A stretch of DNA of 64,000 nt. Origin: UBA1952 sp965246765 (GTDB taxonomy: Bacteria > Bacteroidota > Bacteroidia > Chitinophagales > Chitinophagaceae). The stretch covers positions 62,001 to 126,000 of the forward strand of contig CBDFFJ010000008.1 in assembly GCA_965246765.1 (NCBI GenBank), in the 5' to 3' direction. The translations under genes and the position numbers were made by a program. This document shows, in pieces, positions 57,162-64,000 of the stretch. The notes under the pieces were generated by a model. It saw only the letters and a program-made list of their open reading frames with translations. It did not search any database and was not told the origin of the DNA. Position 1 is the first letter of the stretch, and every line of letters starts with the position of its first letter.

Positions 57162-59927
57162 ATGCGCATCCTGCGCGTACTTCCCCTCCTGCTCGCCGTC
57201 GCCTTCATCTGGGCGCTGAATCATCCCTTCGGCAGCCTGCCGGCAATCGGTAAGATTATTGACCCGGTGAACGGCGTGATGGCGAATGCCGAGGACTGGA
57301 ATGAAGACTGGAACCGCAACCTTCATCTTAAAGACCTCAAAGCGCCCGTTCAAATCTGGTTAGACACCTCCCTCATCCCCCACATCCGCGCGGGCAATGA
57401 CCATGACCTCTACTATGCGCAGGGCTACATCCACGCCACATTCCGCCTCTGGCAGATGGACCTCCAGACCCGCGCCGCCTGGGGCCGCGTGAGCGAGGTG
57501 GCCGGCCCGAAGGCCATTGACTTTGACCGCGGCATGAGGCGCGAAGGCATGGTGTGGGGCGCACAGCATTCCTTAGAAACGATGGAGCGCGACCCGCGCA
57601 CGAAGGCGATGCTGGATGCTTACCGCGACGGCATTAATGCCTACATCCATACCCTCAACTTCCGCGCATTGCCCATTGAGTACAAGCTCATGGGCTTCTA
57701 CCCCGAAGACTGGACGAACCTGCGCACGGCCCTCCTGATGAAGTATATGGCACGCGACCTGACGGGCAAGACGGACGACATTGCCTACACGCAATTGCGC
57801 GACCAATTGGGGCAGGAGGAGTTTGATTTTCTATTCCCGGAACGGATAAAAGGCAGCAAGCCGGTCATTCCCGAAGGGACGAAGTTTGCGCCCGCCTCGC
57901 TGCCGGCGCCAAAAGTGCCCGGGGGCGATGTATGGTCGCATTTTAATAAGAATGGAAGCAGCGCATGGGAGCGCCCATCAGTCTCCCGCGGCGGACTGAT
58001 GGGCGCCGCTGAGCGCCAAATGGGCGGCGATGGACGACTAATAAGCGGCGGCGAGGGAACAATGAGCGGCGAGGGGAGACTAATGGGCGCTCCGGGGAGA
58101 CGCCTTGTCGCACGGGGGCGACCATTGGTGGAGGGCAAGCCGCTAATGGTTATCCCGGGTCAACAAAGCTTAGACAGCAATCCATCGTCCGAAATCTCCG
58201 AAGGTTCCAATAACTGGGCAATTTCCGGCGCGCACACCGCCTCCGGCAAGCCCATCCTTTGCAATGACCCGCACCTTGCGCTCAACCTGCCCTCGCTTTG
58301 GTACGAGATGCAGCTCACCGCGCCCGGCATCAATGCCTACGGGGCAAGCCTGCCCGGCGCGCCGGGGATTGTGATTGGCTTTAATGAGAAGATTAGCTGG
58401 GGCTTTACGAACAACTATAGGGATGTGAAGGATTTTTATGAGATTAAACCAGCGACCCCCCGGCCCCCTGAAGGGGGTGACGTGGCTTACGTTTTTGAAG
58501 GGAAAGAGCTTCTTTTTCAAAAAAGCATTGAGGTCATCAAAGTAAAAGATGGCCCCGATGTCATAGACACCGTCCTCTATACTATCCACGGCCCCGTCAC
58601 CTACGAACCCTGCTTCCCACCGCCGGGCTTACCACAGCCCACGTCACCCCCTTTAGGGGGCCGGGGGGTCTTATTGGCCTGCACCTGGATGGCGCACCGC
58701 GGCTCCAATGAGCTGCTGGCCACCTACCTGCTGAACCGCGCGGGCGATTACCCCGCCTTCACCGATGCCATCAGCCACTTTGAATGCCCCGCCCAGAACA
58801 TTGCCTATGCCGACGGCTCGGGCAACATTGCGATGTGGGCGCAGGGCCGCTTCATCAATAAATGGAAGGGGCAGGGCAAGTACGTGATGCGCGGCGACGA
58901 CAGCGCCACGCTCTGGGGCGACGCTATTCCGATGGCGGAGAACCCGCATGTGCTGAACCCGCCGCAGGGCTACGTAGCCTCCGCCAACCAGCAGGTGACG
59001 GACAGCACCTATCCGTATTGGTATAATCAGAGTTTTACGGAGTGGCGGAGCTGGGAGATAAATAGTGCATTAAGCGCGGAACGGACAAGGCTGCAACTCC
59101 CTCCTTACTTTTCTATTCCGCCTTATTGGAAATGCGGCAATGGTAAAGAACGCCCATCATCGGATTTGGAGAAGATGGAGCAAATGCAGCATTCCGTCTA
59201 TTCGGCTTACAATGATTGCCTAATGTATCTTCTTGAAAACATGGTGGCGCACGATTCACTCTATGCATTCTTCAATGACAGTACAAGTACTACTGAAGAG
59301 TTGAAATACAATTCCACGTCCGCGCCAAAGTTCCAGGTTTGGAGCTGGTTTTTCTATCGTGATATTTGGCGGGATGAGTTTCCAGCAACGATTATGAAAT
59401 GGCCTTCTACGGAAAGGACATTGCGATTGCTTCAGGACGCTATGAAACCAGTCACTTCAATGCTTGATGCAGGACCTACCGGTGCTGACTTCTTTGATGA
59501 TGTAACGACGCAGCAAAAAGAAACCCTCCGCGACATCGTCCAGCGCGCCTTCAAGGAAACAACTGACTCCTTGGAAAAGCTCAAGCGTACTACCGGCCTT
59601 GAATGGTATAAAGTCAAAAACACTTCCCTCACGCACCTTGCTAAAATCCCCGCCTTCTCCTACGACCACCTCAAAATTGGCGGCTGGAGCAACACCATTA
59701 ACGCCGCAACCGGAGACCACGGCCCGTCGTGGCGTATGATTGTGGAGATGGACAGCATCCCCCGCGCCTACGCCATCTACCCCGGCGGCCAGAGCGGCAA
59801 CCCCGGCTCCCGTCATTACAGCGATTTTATCCAGCAGTGGGTGGAAGGCAAGTACCACGCCATTCAGTTCCTCACCGCCGCCGTCCCGAAAAATCCGTTG
59901 AAATACACTTGGACACTCACGCCTTAA
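57162..59927 (+). CDS. Penicillin acylase family N-terminal-nucleophile hydrolase, with repeat insertions
   Basis: A 921-residue exported Ntn hydrolase that self-cleaves to give a beta chain starting at the nucleophile Ser349 (in EGSNNWAISG). The alpha part has YYAQGYIHATFRLWQMDLQTRAAWGRVSE in its early region; the beta part has CNDPHLALNLPSLWYEM and GAPGIVIGFNEKISWGFTNN. Members cleave amides such as acyl-homoserine lactones or beta-lactams; the substrate is unknown. Between alpha and Ser349, residues about 268-335 form a Gly/Arg/Met-rich low-complexity insert. Two more inserts (about 431-442 and 493-503) lie in an inverted repeat pair. The frame stays open, so the protein is probably made. 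ATG 57162 is chosen for the signal-like start. Confidence 0.9.
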   Translation: MRILRVLPLLLAVAFIWALNHPFGSLPAIGKIIDPVNGVMANAEDWNEDWNRNLHLKDLKAPVQIWLDTSLIPHIRAGNDHDLYYAQGYIHATFRLWQMDLQTRAAWGRVSEVAGPKAIDFDRGMRREGMVWGAQHSLETMERDPRTKAMLDAYRDGINAYIHTLNFRALPIEYKLMGFYPEDWTNLRTALLMKYMARDLTGKTDDIAYTQLRDQLGQEEFDFLFPERIKGSKPVIPEGTKFAPASLPAPKVPGGDVWSHFNKNGSSAWERPSVSRGGLMGAAERQMGGDGRLISGGEGTMSGEGRLMGAPGRRLVARGRPLVEGKPLMVIPGQQSLDSNPSSEISEGSNNWAISGAHTASGKPILCNDPHLALNLPSLWYEMQLTAPGINAYGASLPGAPGIVIGFNEKISWGFTNNYRDVKDFYEIKPATPRPPEGGDVAYVFEGKELLFQKSIEVIKVKDGPDVIDTVLYTIHGPVTYEPCFPPPGLPQPTSPPLGGRGVLLACTWMAHRGSNELLATYLLNRAGDYPAFTDAISHFECPAQNIAYADGSGNIAMWAQGRFINKWKGQGKYVMRGDDSATLWGDAIPMAENPHVLNPPQGYVASANQQVTDSTYPYWYNQSFTEWRSWEINSALSAERTRLQLPPYFSIPPYWKCGNGKERPSSDLEKMEQMQHSVYSAYNDCLMYLLENMVAHDSLYAFFNDSTSTTEELKYNSTSAPKFQVWSWFFYRDIWRDEFPATIMKWPSTERTLRLLQDAMKPVTSMLDAGPTGADFFDDVTTQQKETLRDIVQRAFKETTDSLEKLKRTTGLEWYKVKNTSLTHLAKIPAFSYDHLKIGGWSNTINAATGDHGPSWRMIVEMDSIPRAYAIYPGGQSGNPGSRHYSDFIQQWVEGKYHAIQFLTAAVPKNPLKYTWTLTP
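57971..58090 (+). repeat. Repeat insertion inside the penicillin acylase gene
   Basis: GCGCCCATCAGTC (57971-57983) is followed after ten bases by its exact complement GACTGATGGGCGC (57994-58006). A third, slightly changed copy, GGGAGACTAATGGGCGC, lies at 58074-58090. Between them are GCGGCGA-GG-type units. The reading frame is kept and translates as the Gly/Arg-rich insert. Confidence 0.8.
58454..58670. repeat. Inverted repeat pair in the penicillin acylase gene
   Basis: The 32 bases at 58454-58485 and those at 58639-58670 are reverse complements with one mismatch. Each arm itself contains a near-palindrome of C5 and G5 runs around GAA or TTT. They are 153 bases apart and in frame, adding proline- and glycine-rich stretches. 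Confidence 0.9.
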
Positions 59928-59953
59928 ACCAACGAATGTGCTGCTCGCCCAAT

Positions 59954-60020
59954 CTTTGTCATTCCCGCAAGGAATCTTTGCTCGCAGCTTACTTAAAGAT
60001 TCCCTGCGGGAATGACAAAG
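59954..60020. repeat. Long inverted repeat of the TCATTCCCGC type
   Basis: The 26 bases at 59954-59979 and those at 59995-60020 are reverse complements with one mismatch, separated by 15 bases. A third partial copy, GATTCTTTCAGAATGACAAA, follows near 60056. It may be a non-autonomous repeat element or a terminator for the penicillin acylase gene. Confidence 0.85.
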
Positions 60021-60070
60021 TCGCTGCAAAGGAGTACAGCCGTTGCGAGAGAATAGATTCTTTCAGAATG

Positions 60071-60138
60071 ACAAAATTGCTGTGAATAAAAAGCCACTGT
60101 AAAGACAAAGCCGCTTTGAACAAAAAGCCGCTGTAAAT
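60071..60138. repeat. Degenerate tandem repeat of about 17 bases
   Basis: Four units resembling AAAAAGCCGCTGTAAAT follow one another at about 60071, 60088, 60105 and 60121. A related ACAAAGTCGCTGCAAA lies at 60015. They fill the space before the small membrane protein gene. Confidence 0.6.
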
Positions 60139-60164
60139 AAATCGTCCGCATTCCATCCTGCATC

Positions 60165-60533
60165 ATGCGCCCCATCATCACCATTATAGCTATTATTATC
60201 CTTGCCGCCGTCGCCGAATGGTTCGGGCCGTGGTGGAGCTGCGCCGTTGTGGCGGGCGTTGCCGGGCTGCTGTCAAGGCTGCGTACTGGCGAGGCCTTTG
60301 TGGCCGGCTTCATGGGCGTCGGGATTATGTGGCTCCTTTTCTTTCTGGCGAGAGACCTCGGCAGCCATCATCTGCTCTCGCAAAAGATGGCACAGACTTT
60401 TCACCTGCCCTCTTACCTGTTCTATATTCTCGTCACCTTCCTGCTGGGCGGCCTCACCGGTGGCATTCCCTGCTGGGCCGGGGCTGAGCTTCGCAAAATA
60501 TTCCGGCCCCAGTCCTTTGCACAAACATCCTGA
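60165..60533 (+). CDS. Hypothetical small membrane protein
   Basis: A 122-residue hydrophobic protein with about four spans (starting IITIIAIIILAAVAEWF), a WWSCAVVAGVAGLLSRLRTG loop and a GGLTGGIPCWAGAELRKIF end. I recognise no family. It overlaps the CDF transporter gene by 17 bases and is probably co-translated with it; a role in membrane or metal handling would be a guess from position alone. Confidence 0.65.
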   Translation: MRPIITIIAIIILAAVAEWFGPWWSCAVVAGVAGLLSRLRTGEAFVAGFMGVGIMWLLFFLARDLGSHHLLSQKMAQTFHLPSYLFYILVTFLLGGLTGGIPCWAGAELRKIFRPQSFAQTS

Positions 60534-61533
60534 CGATAATCCAACCCTCCGCATCCAGCGGATTATCGCCGCACTCTCCGTCGTCCTCTTCGCCGGAAAG
60601 CTTTGGGCGTGGTACCTCACCGGCTCCGTCACCATCCTCACCGACGCGCTGGAGAGCACGGTGAATGTAGTGGCGGGATTCATCGGACTATACGCCGTCT
60701 TCCTGGCCGCGAAGCCGCGCGACGCCAATCATCCGTATGGCCACGGCAAGGTTGAGTTTATCTCAGCCGCCGTAGAGGGCGCGCTCATCATTGCCGCCGG
60801 GCTGATGGTCAGCTATCAGGCCGTCTATCACTTCCTGCATCCGCAACCGCTGGAGCGGTTGGATTGGGGCATGGCGCTGGTTGGCATTACGGGCGGTGCA
60901 AACTACCTGCTGGGCATCTATGCAGTGCAGGCTGGTATGGCGGATCGCTCTGCAACGCTGGAAGCAGCAGGCGCACATCTGAAGACGGACGCCTACAATA
61001 CCATTGCGATTATCGCCGGCTTGACGCTGGTGCGGTTGACCAACTGGCTATGGCTGGATGCTATGGTGGCGCTGATGTTCGCCGCCGTTATTCTTTTCAC
61101 CGGCTATCGCGTGCTGCGCCGGAGTCTGTCGGGTATCATGGATGAGACGGATGCTGTACTCCTTCAAAAAGTAATTGACGTGCTCAATGAGCACCGCCGC
61201 GCCGACTGGATAGACCTGCACAACCTGCGTGTGATGCAATACGGCGCTGTACTGCACTTGGATGCGCACATGACCCTGCCGTACTATTTTGACGTGCGCG
61301 ATGCCGACCGGGAGTTTCATACGCTGGAGCGGCTGATGCTGGAGCAATTCGGCGGGGCGGTAGAGCTGTTCGTACACATAGATGGCTGTGAGTTCTATCA
61401 ATGCAAGCTCTGCGCCATGCCTGCGTGCCCGGTGCGGCAGAGCCCGCTGATACGAAGAATCGTCTGGGATAGCGAAAATGTAATGCTGGACAGCAAGCAT
61501 GGAAAAGACGGTGTTTCCGGAAACGGCATATAA
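60517..61533 (+). CDS. Cation diffusion facilitator family transporter
   Basis: A 338-residue CDF protein that exports zinc, iron or another divalent metal in exchange for protons. KLWAWYLTGSVTILTDALESTVN holds the HxxxD-type site in altered form (TDALE), HPYGHGKVEF is the conserved loop, AHLKTDAYNT the second metal site (HxxxD), and a cytoplasmic domain ends in a cysteine-rich segment CEFYQCKLCAMPACPVR. The open frame extends far upstream, but those residues are a shadow of the preceding gene. TTG at 60517 is the only reasonable start and gives the normal length. Confidence 0.85.
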   Translation: MHKHPDDNPTLRIQRIIAALSVVLFAGKLWAWYLTGSVTILTDALESTVNVVAGFIGLYAVFLAAKPRDANHPYGHGKVEFISAAVEGALIIAAGLMVSYQAVYHFLHPQPLERLDWGMALVGITGGANYLLGIYAVQAGMADRSATLEAAGAHLKTDAYNTIAIIAGLTLVRLTNWLWLDAMVALMFAAVILFTGYRVLRRSLSGIMDETDAVLLQKVIDVLNEHRRADWIDLHNLRVMQYGAVLHLDAHMTLPYYFDVRDADREFHTLERLMLEQFGGAVELFVHIDGCEFYQCKLCAMPACPVRQSPLIRRIVWDSENVMLDSKHGKDGVSGNGI

Positions 61534-61600
61534 AAAAGCCGGTCAGGCGCCGGAATTCTAACGCTGGATTTTACGCACCTTTGAATGAAGCAATCTGCTT

Positions 61601-63700
61601 ATGAAATACATCTCCCGTACCAACCTTATTGCCGGATTTCTTGCCGGCGTAACCCTGATTTCGCCCACTATGGCAGACGCACAGAAAAAGCCGGTTGCCA
61701 AGCCAAAGGCTGCAGCTGCAAGCTCATCGGCAGGCAGCAAAGAATTTAAGGTGGAGGCCGAAGGCTTTGCCGACCTGCAGCTCCTTCGCTTTCAGGTGCC
61801 CGGCTTCAGCGACCTTTCGCTGCAGCAAAAAAAGCTTGCTTATTTCCTGTACGAAGCGGCGCTATGCGGCCGCGACATCATCTACGACCAAAAAAGCAAG
61901 AATGGGCTGCTGATGCGCAAAACCCTGGAGGCCATGTATGGGTCTTTCAAGGGCGCCCGCAATACGAAAGACTGGACGCTGTTTAAGACTTACTGCGGCC
62001 GCTTCTGGTTTTCTAACGGCAACCATCACCATTACGGCAATGAGAAATTCATTCCCGAATGCCCGCCCGCATATTTTGAAAGCGTGCTTAATAATTGCGA
62101 CAAGACAGCGCTTCCGCTGGCGGAGCCCTCGCAGCCTGTAACTGCCTTCTGGCAGCTCACAAGGCCGCTGTTTTATGATATGAATGTAGAGCCGAAAGTT
62201 GTTGACCAGCGTCCTGGAATAGACAACGTAGCTGCGTCATCCAATAATTTTTATGAGGGCGTCACGCAGAAAGAAGTAGAAGACTATTATGCAAAATTTG
62301 AAACCAAAGGCAATGCTCCCTCGTGGGGGCTGAACAGCAAGACGATCAAGGAAAACGGAGAGGTAAAGGAGCATATCTGGCGAAGCGGAGAGATGTATGG
62401 GCCGGCTATACAAAAGATTATAGACTGGCTGGAAAGGGCGTCCACAGTAGCTGAAAATTCAAAACAGGCGCGCGCGCTACGCCTGCTTATTCAGTTTTAT
62501 CAGACCGGCGACCTCAAAACATTTGACGACTACAGCATAGCCTGGGTAGAAGACGTTGATTCCCGCATTGACGTGGTGAACGGCTTTATAGAAGTGTACT
62601 TAGACGCCATTGGAAAGAAGGGCTCTTTTGAAAGCTGCGTGTCTATTAAGGACCTGGAAGCTACCAAGCGGATATCGGCCATTGCTGCCAATGCGCAATG
62701 GTTTGAGGACAACTCCCCGCTGATGCCGCAGCACAAGAAAAAAGAAGTGAAGGGAATCACTGCAAAGGCCATTACGGTGATTGTAGAGAGTGGGGATGCA
62801 GCGCCGTCCACGCCGATCGGCATCAACCTGCCAAATGCAGACTGGATTCGTAAAGATCACGGCTCCAAGTCAGTTTCGCTGAGCAACATCATCTATTCCT
62901 ACAACCAGGCGTCGGCCAAGGGCGGCGTGCTGGACGAGTTTGCCACGAATCCCGAAGTGCTGGCAAGGCTGAAGAAGTATGGCGCGCTTGCAGCAGACCT
63001 GCATACGGATATGCACGAGTGCATCGGACATGCATCCGGCCAGATCAACGAGGGTGTTGAGACGACGGACAAGACGCTGAAGAATTACGCCAGCACCCTG
63101 GAAGAAGCCCGTGCCGATCTTGTAGGTCTTTACTATGTGATGGACAAAAAACTGGTGGAAATCGGCGTGGCGCCTTCGCAGGAAGTAGGCAAGGCAGAGT
63201 ACGACAGCTACATGATGAATGGCCTGATGACCCAACTTACCCGCCTCAAGGCCGGCGACCAGCTGGAAGAGGCGCACATGCGCAACCGGGCGCTGAATGC
63301 CTATTGGGCATATCAGCAGGGTAAGAAAGACAACGTCGTGGAATTTATCAAGCGCAACGGAAAGACGTATGTGCAGGTGAATGATTACGATAAGCTACGT
63401 GCGCTTTTCGGCGAGCTGTTGCGCGAGATTCAGCGCATCAAGAGCGAAGGCGACTTCAAGGCAGGTCAGGCGCTGGTGGAAACCTATGGGGTGAAGGTGG
63501 ACCGGGAGCTGCATCAGGAAGTGCTGAACCGTTATTCAACACTCGGCGTGAAGCCCTATCGCGGCTTTATCCAGCCGCGCCTGACCCCGGTGATGAAGGG
63601 CAGCGAAATCACAGATATTAAGGTGGAATACCCGGCTAGCTTCTTTGACCAGATGATGGAATATGGCAAGAAGTATGCGTTTCTGCCGCTTGAGAACTAA
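61601..63700 (+). CDS. M49 family dipeptidyl-peptidase III-like metallopeptidase (exported)
   Basis: A 699-residue zinc exopeptidase that releases dipeptides from peptide N-termini. The hallmark HECIGH (HExxGH) is at 472-477, with the second motif EEARAD at 501-506, corresponding to EECRAE/D with the Cys changed to Ala. An N-terminal signal (FLAGVTLISPTMADA) suggests export, which differs from the cytosolic eukaryotic enzyme. The frame is full length and intact. No partner gene is obvious nearby. Confidence 0.92.
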   Translation: MKYISRTNLIAGFLAGVTLISPTMADAQKKPVAKPKAAAASSSAGSKEFKVEAEGFADLQLLRFQVPGFSDLSLQQKKLAYFLYEAALCGRDIIYDQKSKNGLLMRKTLEAMYGSFKGARNTKDWTLFKTYCGRFWFSNGNHHHYGNEKFIPECPPAYFESVLNNCDKTALPLAEPSQPVTAFWQLTRPLFYDMNVEPKVVDQRPGIDNVAASSNNFYEGVTQKEVEDYYAKFETKGNAPSWGLNSKTIKENGEVKEHIWRSGEMYGPAIQKIIDWLERASTVAENSKQARALRLLIQFYQTGDLKTFDDYSIAWVEDVDSRIDVVNGFIEVYLDAIGKKGSFESCVSIKDLEATKRISAIAANAQWFEDNSPLMPQHKKKEVKGITAKAITVIVESGDAAPSTPIGINLPNADWIRKDHGSKSVSLSNIIYSYNQASAKGGVLDEFATNPEVLARLKKYGALAADLHTDMHECIGHASGQINEGVETTDKTLKNYASTLEEARADLVGLYYVMDKKLVEIGVAPSQEVGKAEYDSYMMNGLMTQLTRLKAGDQLEEAHMRNRALNAYWAYQQGKKDNVVEFIKRNGKTYVQVNDYDKLRALFGELLREIQRIKSEGDFKAGQALVETYGVKVDRELHQEVLNRYSTLGVKPYRGFIQPRLTPVMKGSEITDIKVEYPASFFDQMMEYGKKYAFLPLEN

Positions 63701-63721
63701 GGTCATTAAAACTGCCGCAAA

Positions 63722-64000
63722 TTGCCGCACCGCATCATTGGCATCATCTGTACGTCCCCGGGCTGGGGTGGGTTGGAGTTGAATACCATCCGCCTTGTTG
63801 GCTGGCTGCGGGCGGAAGGCTGGAAGGTTCATCTGCTCACAGCAGGCGGCAGCCCTGTTCAGGAACATGCCGGCGATGTGCCGAACTCGGTTACTGCAAT
63901 TCGCGAAGAAGGACTGCCGGGCAAAGGCGGCCAGCTTCGTGCTGTTCACGCATGGGTGCGTCGCTACAAGATCCGGGTGCTGTTTGTGCCTTTCCGGAAG
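63722..64000 (+). CDS. Glycosyltransferase, N-terminal part
   Basis: The 3' end lies beyond the window; 93 codons are visible. The sequence opens at TTG 63722, 21 bases after the M49 stop, and reads HRIIGIICTSPGWGGLELN, a GT4-type N-terminal strand with a glycine-rich loop, then LVGWLRAEGWKVHLLTAGGSP. It resembles the first Rossmann half of family 4 glycosyltransferases. Donor and acceptor cannot be told. Confidence 0.7.
   Translation, partial: MPHRIIGIICTSPGWGGLELNTIRLVGWLRAEGWKVHLLTAGGSPVQEHAGDVPNSVTAIREEGLPGKGGQLRAVHAWVRRYKIRVLFVPFRK

Noticed and set aside
60202..60516. N-terminal extension of the CDF transporter
   Set aside because: These codons are an out-of-frame reading of the upstream membrane protein gene; the family starts at about 60517.

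Overview
The window comes from a member of the Bacteroidota, most likely the order Chitinophagales (Chitinophagaceae or a close relative). The evidence is the 16S/23S sequence type, a 16S-Ile-Ala-23S-5S operon with promoters of the Bacteroidota type (TTTG, about 21 bases, TAnnTTTG), the near absence of Shine-Dalgarno sites, and lineage genes such as porD (type IX secretion), DUF4296, batD/batE, DUF6600 and many secreted peptidases. Genes are dense, GC is moderate to high, and most genes are chromosomal housekeeping or cell-envelope genes. I saw no integrase, transposase, phage gene, CRISPR array or recognisable defence system.

Layout. 1-3.5 kb: the end of a CDP-deoxysugar block (rfbF, rfbG and a 3,5-epimerase-like gene), then an ALDH7-type aldehyde dehydrogenase. 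3.5-6.7 kb: an outer-membrane barrel and an MBOAT/SGNH polysaccharide O-acylation pair. 6.7-10.4 kb (minus strand): coaBC, porD, a DUF4296 lipoprotein, gmhA and a gmhB-like phosphatase. 10.5-19.7 kb: a MaoC hydratase, a VOC protein, a GT-C-like membrane protein, fumC, an SDR, batD-batE, a polysaccharide deacetylase and TatD. 19.8-26.5 kb: tRNA-Ser, an M13 peptidase, a DUF6600 protein, an ECF sigma/anti-sigma pair and an enoyl-CoA hydratase. 26.5-35 kb: a surface-polysaccharide locus with three glycosyltransferases, two ligase/polymerase-like proteins, a Wzx-like flippase and an initiating sugar transferase, followed by a YfcE-like phosphoesterase. 35.6-42 kb: a complete rRNA operon with two promoters. 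42.3-52.8 kb: a di-haem peroxidase with an outer-membrane neighbour, a GT9 heptosyltransferase, a DUF922-like protease, an alpha/beta hydrolase, a TraB/GumN lipoprotein, a ZIP transporter, YqgE/AlgH and uvrC. 52.9-64 kb: a small unknown gene with a striking repeat array in front of it, S9 and M49 peptidases, a lytic transglycosylase, a penicillin acylase carrying repeat insertions, a CDF transporter and the start of a glycosyltransferase.

Many of the genes fit an envelope theme. The deoxysugar, heptose, O-acylation and Wzx/Wzy genes would supply and modify LPS and exopolysaccharide. PorD belongs to the type IX secretion apparatus, and the secreted peptidases and transglycosylase act in the periplasm or outside the cell.

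The most unusual signal is at 53240-53427. Nine degenerate copies of a palindrome-like motif (consensus close to AATCGGCGATTT) sit at an almost exact 21-base period in an AT-rich patch. The array runs into the first codons of an uncharacterised 126-residue gene. A second cluster of oddities at 55.7-60.2 kb contains interleaved and long inverted repeats, some of them inside the penicillin acylase reading frame.
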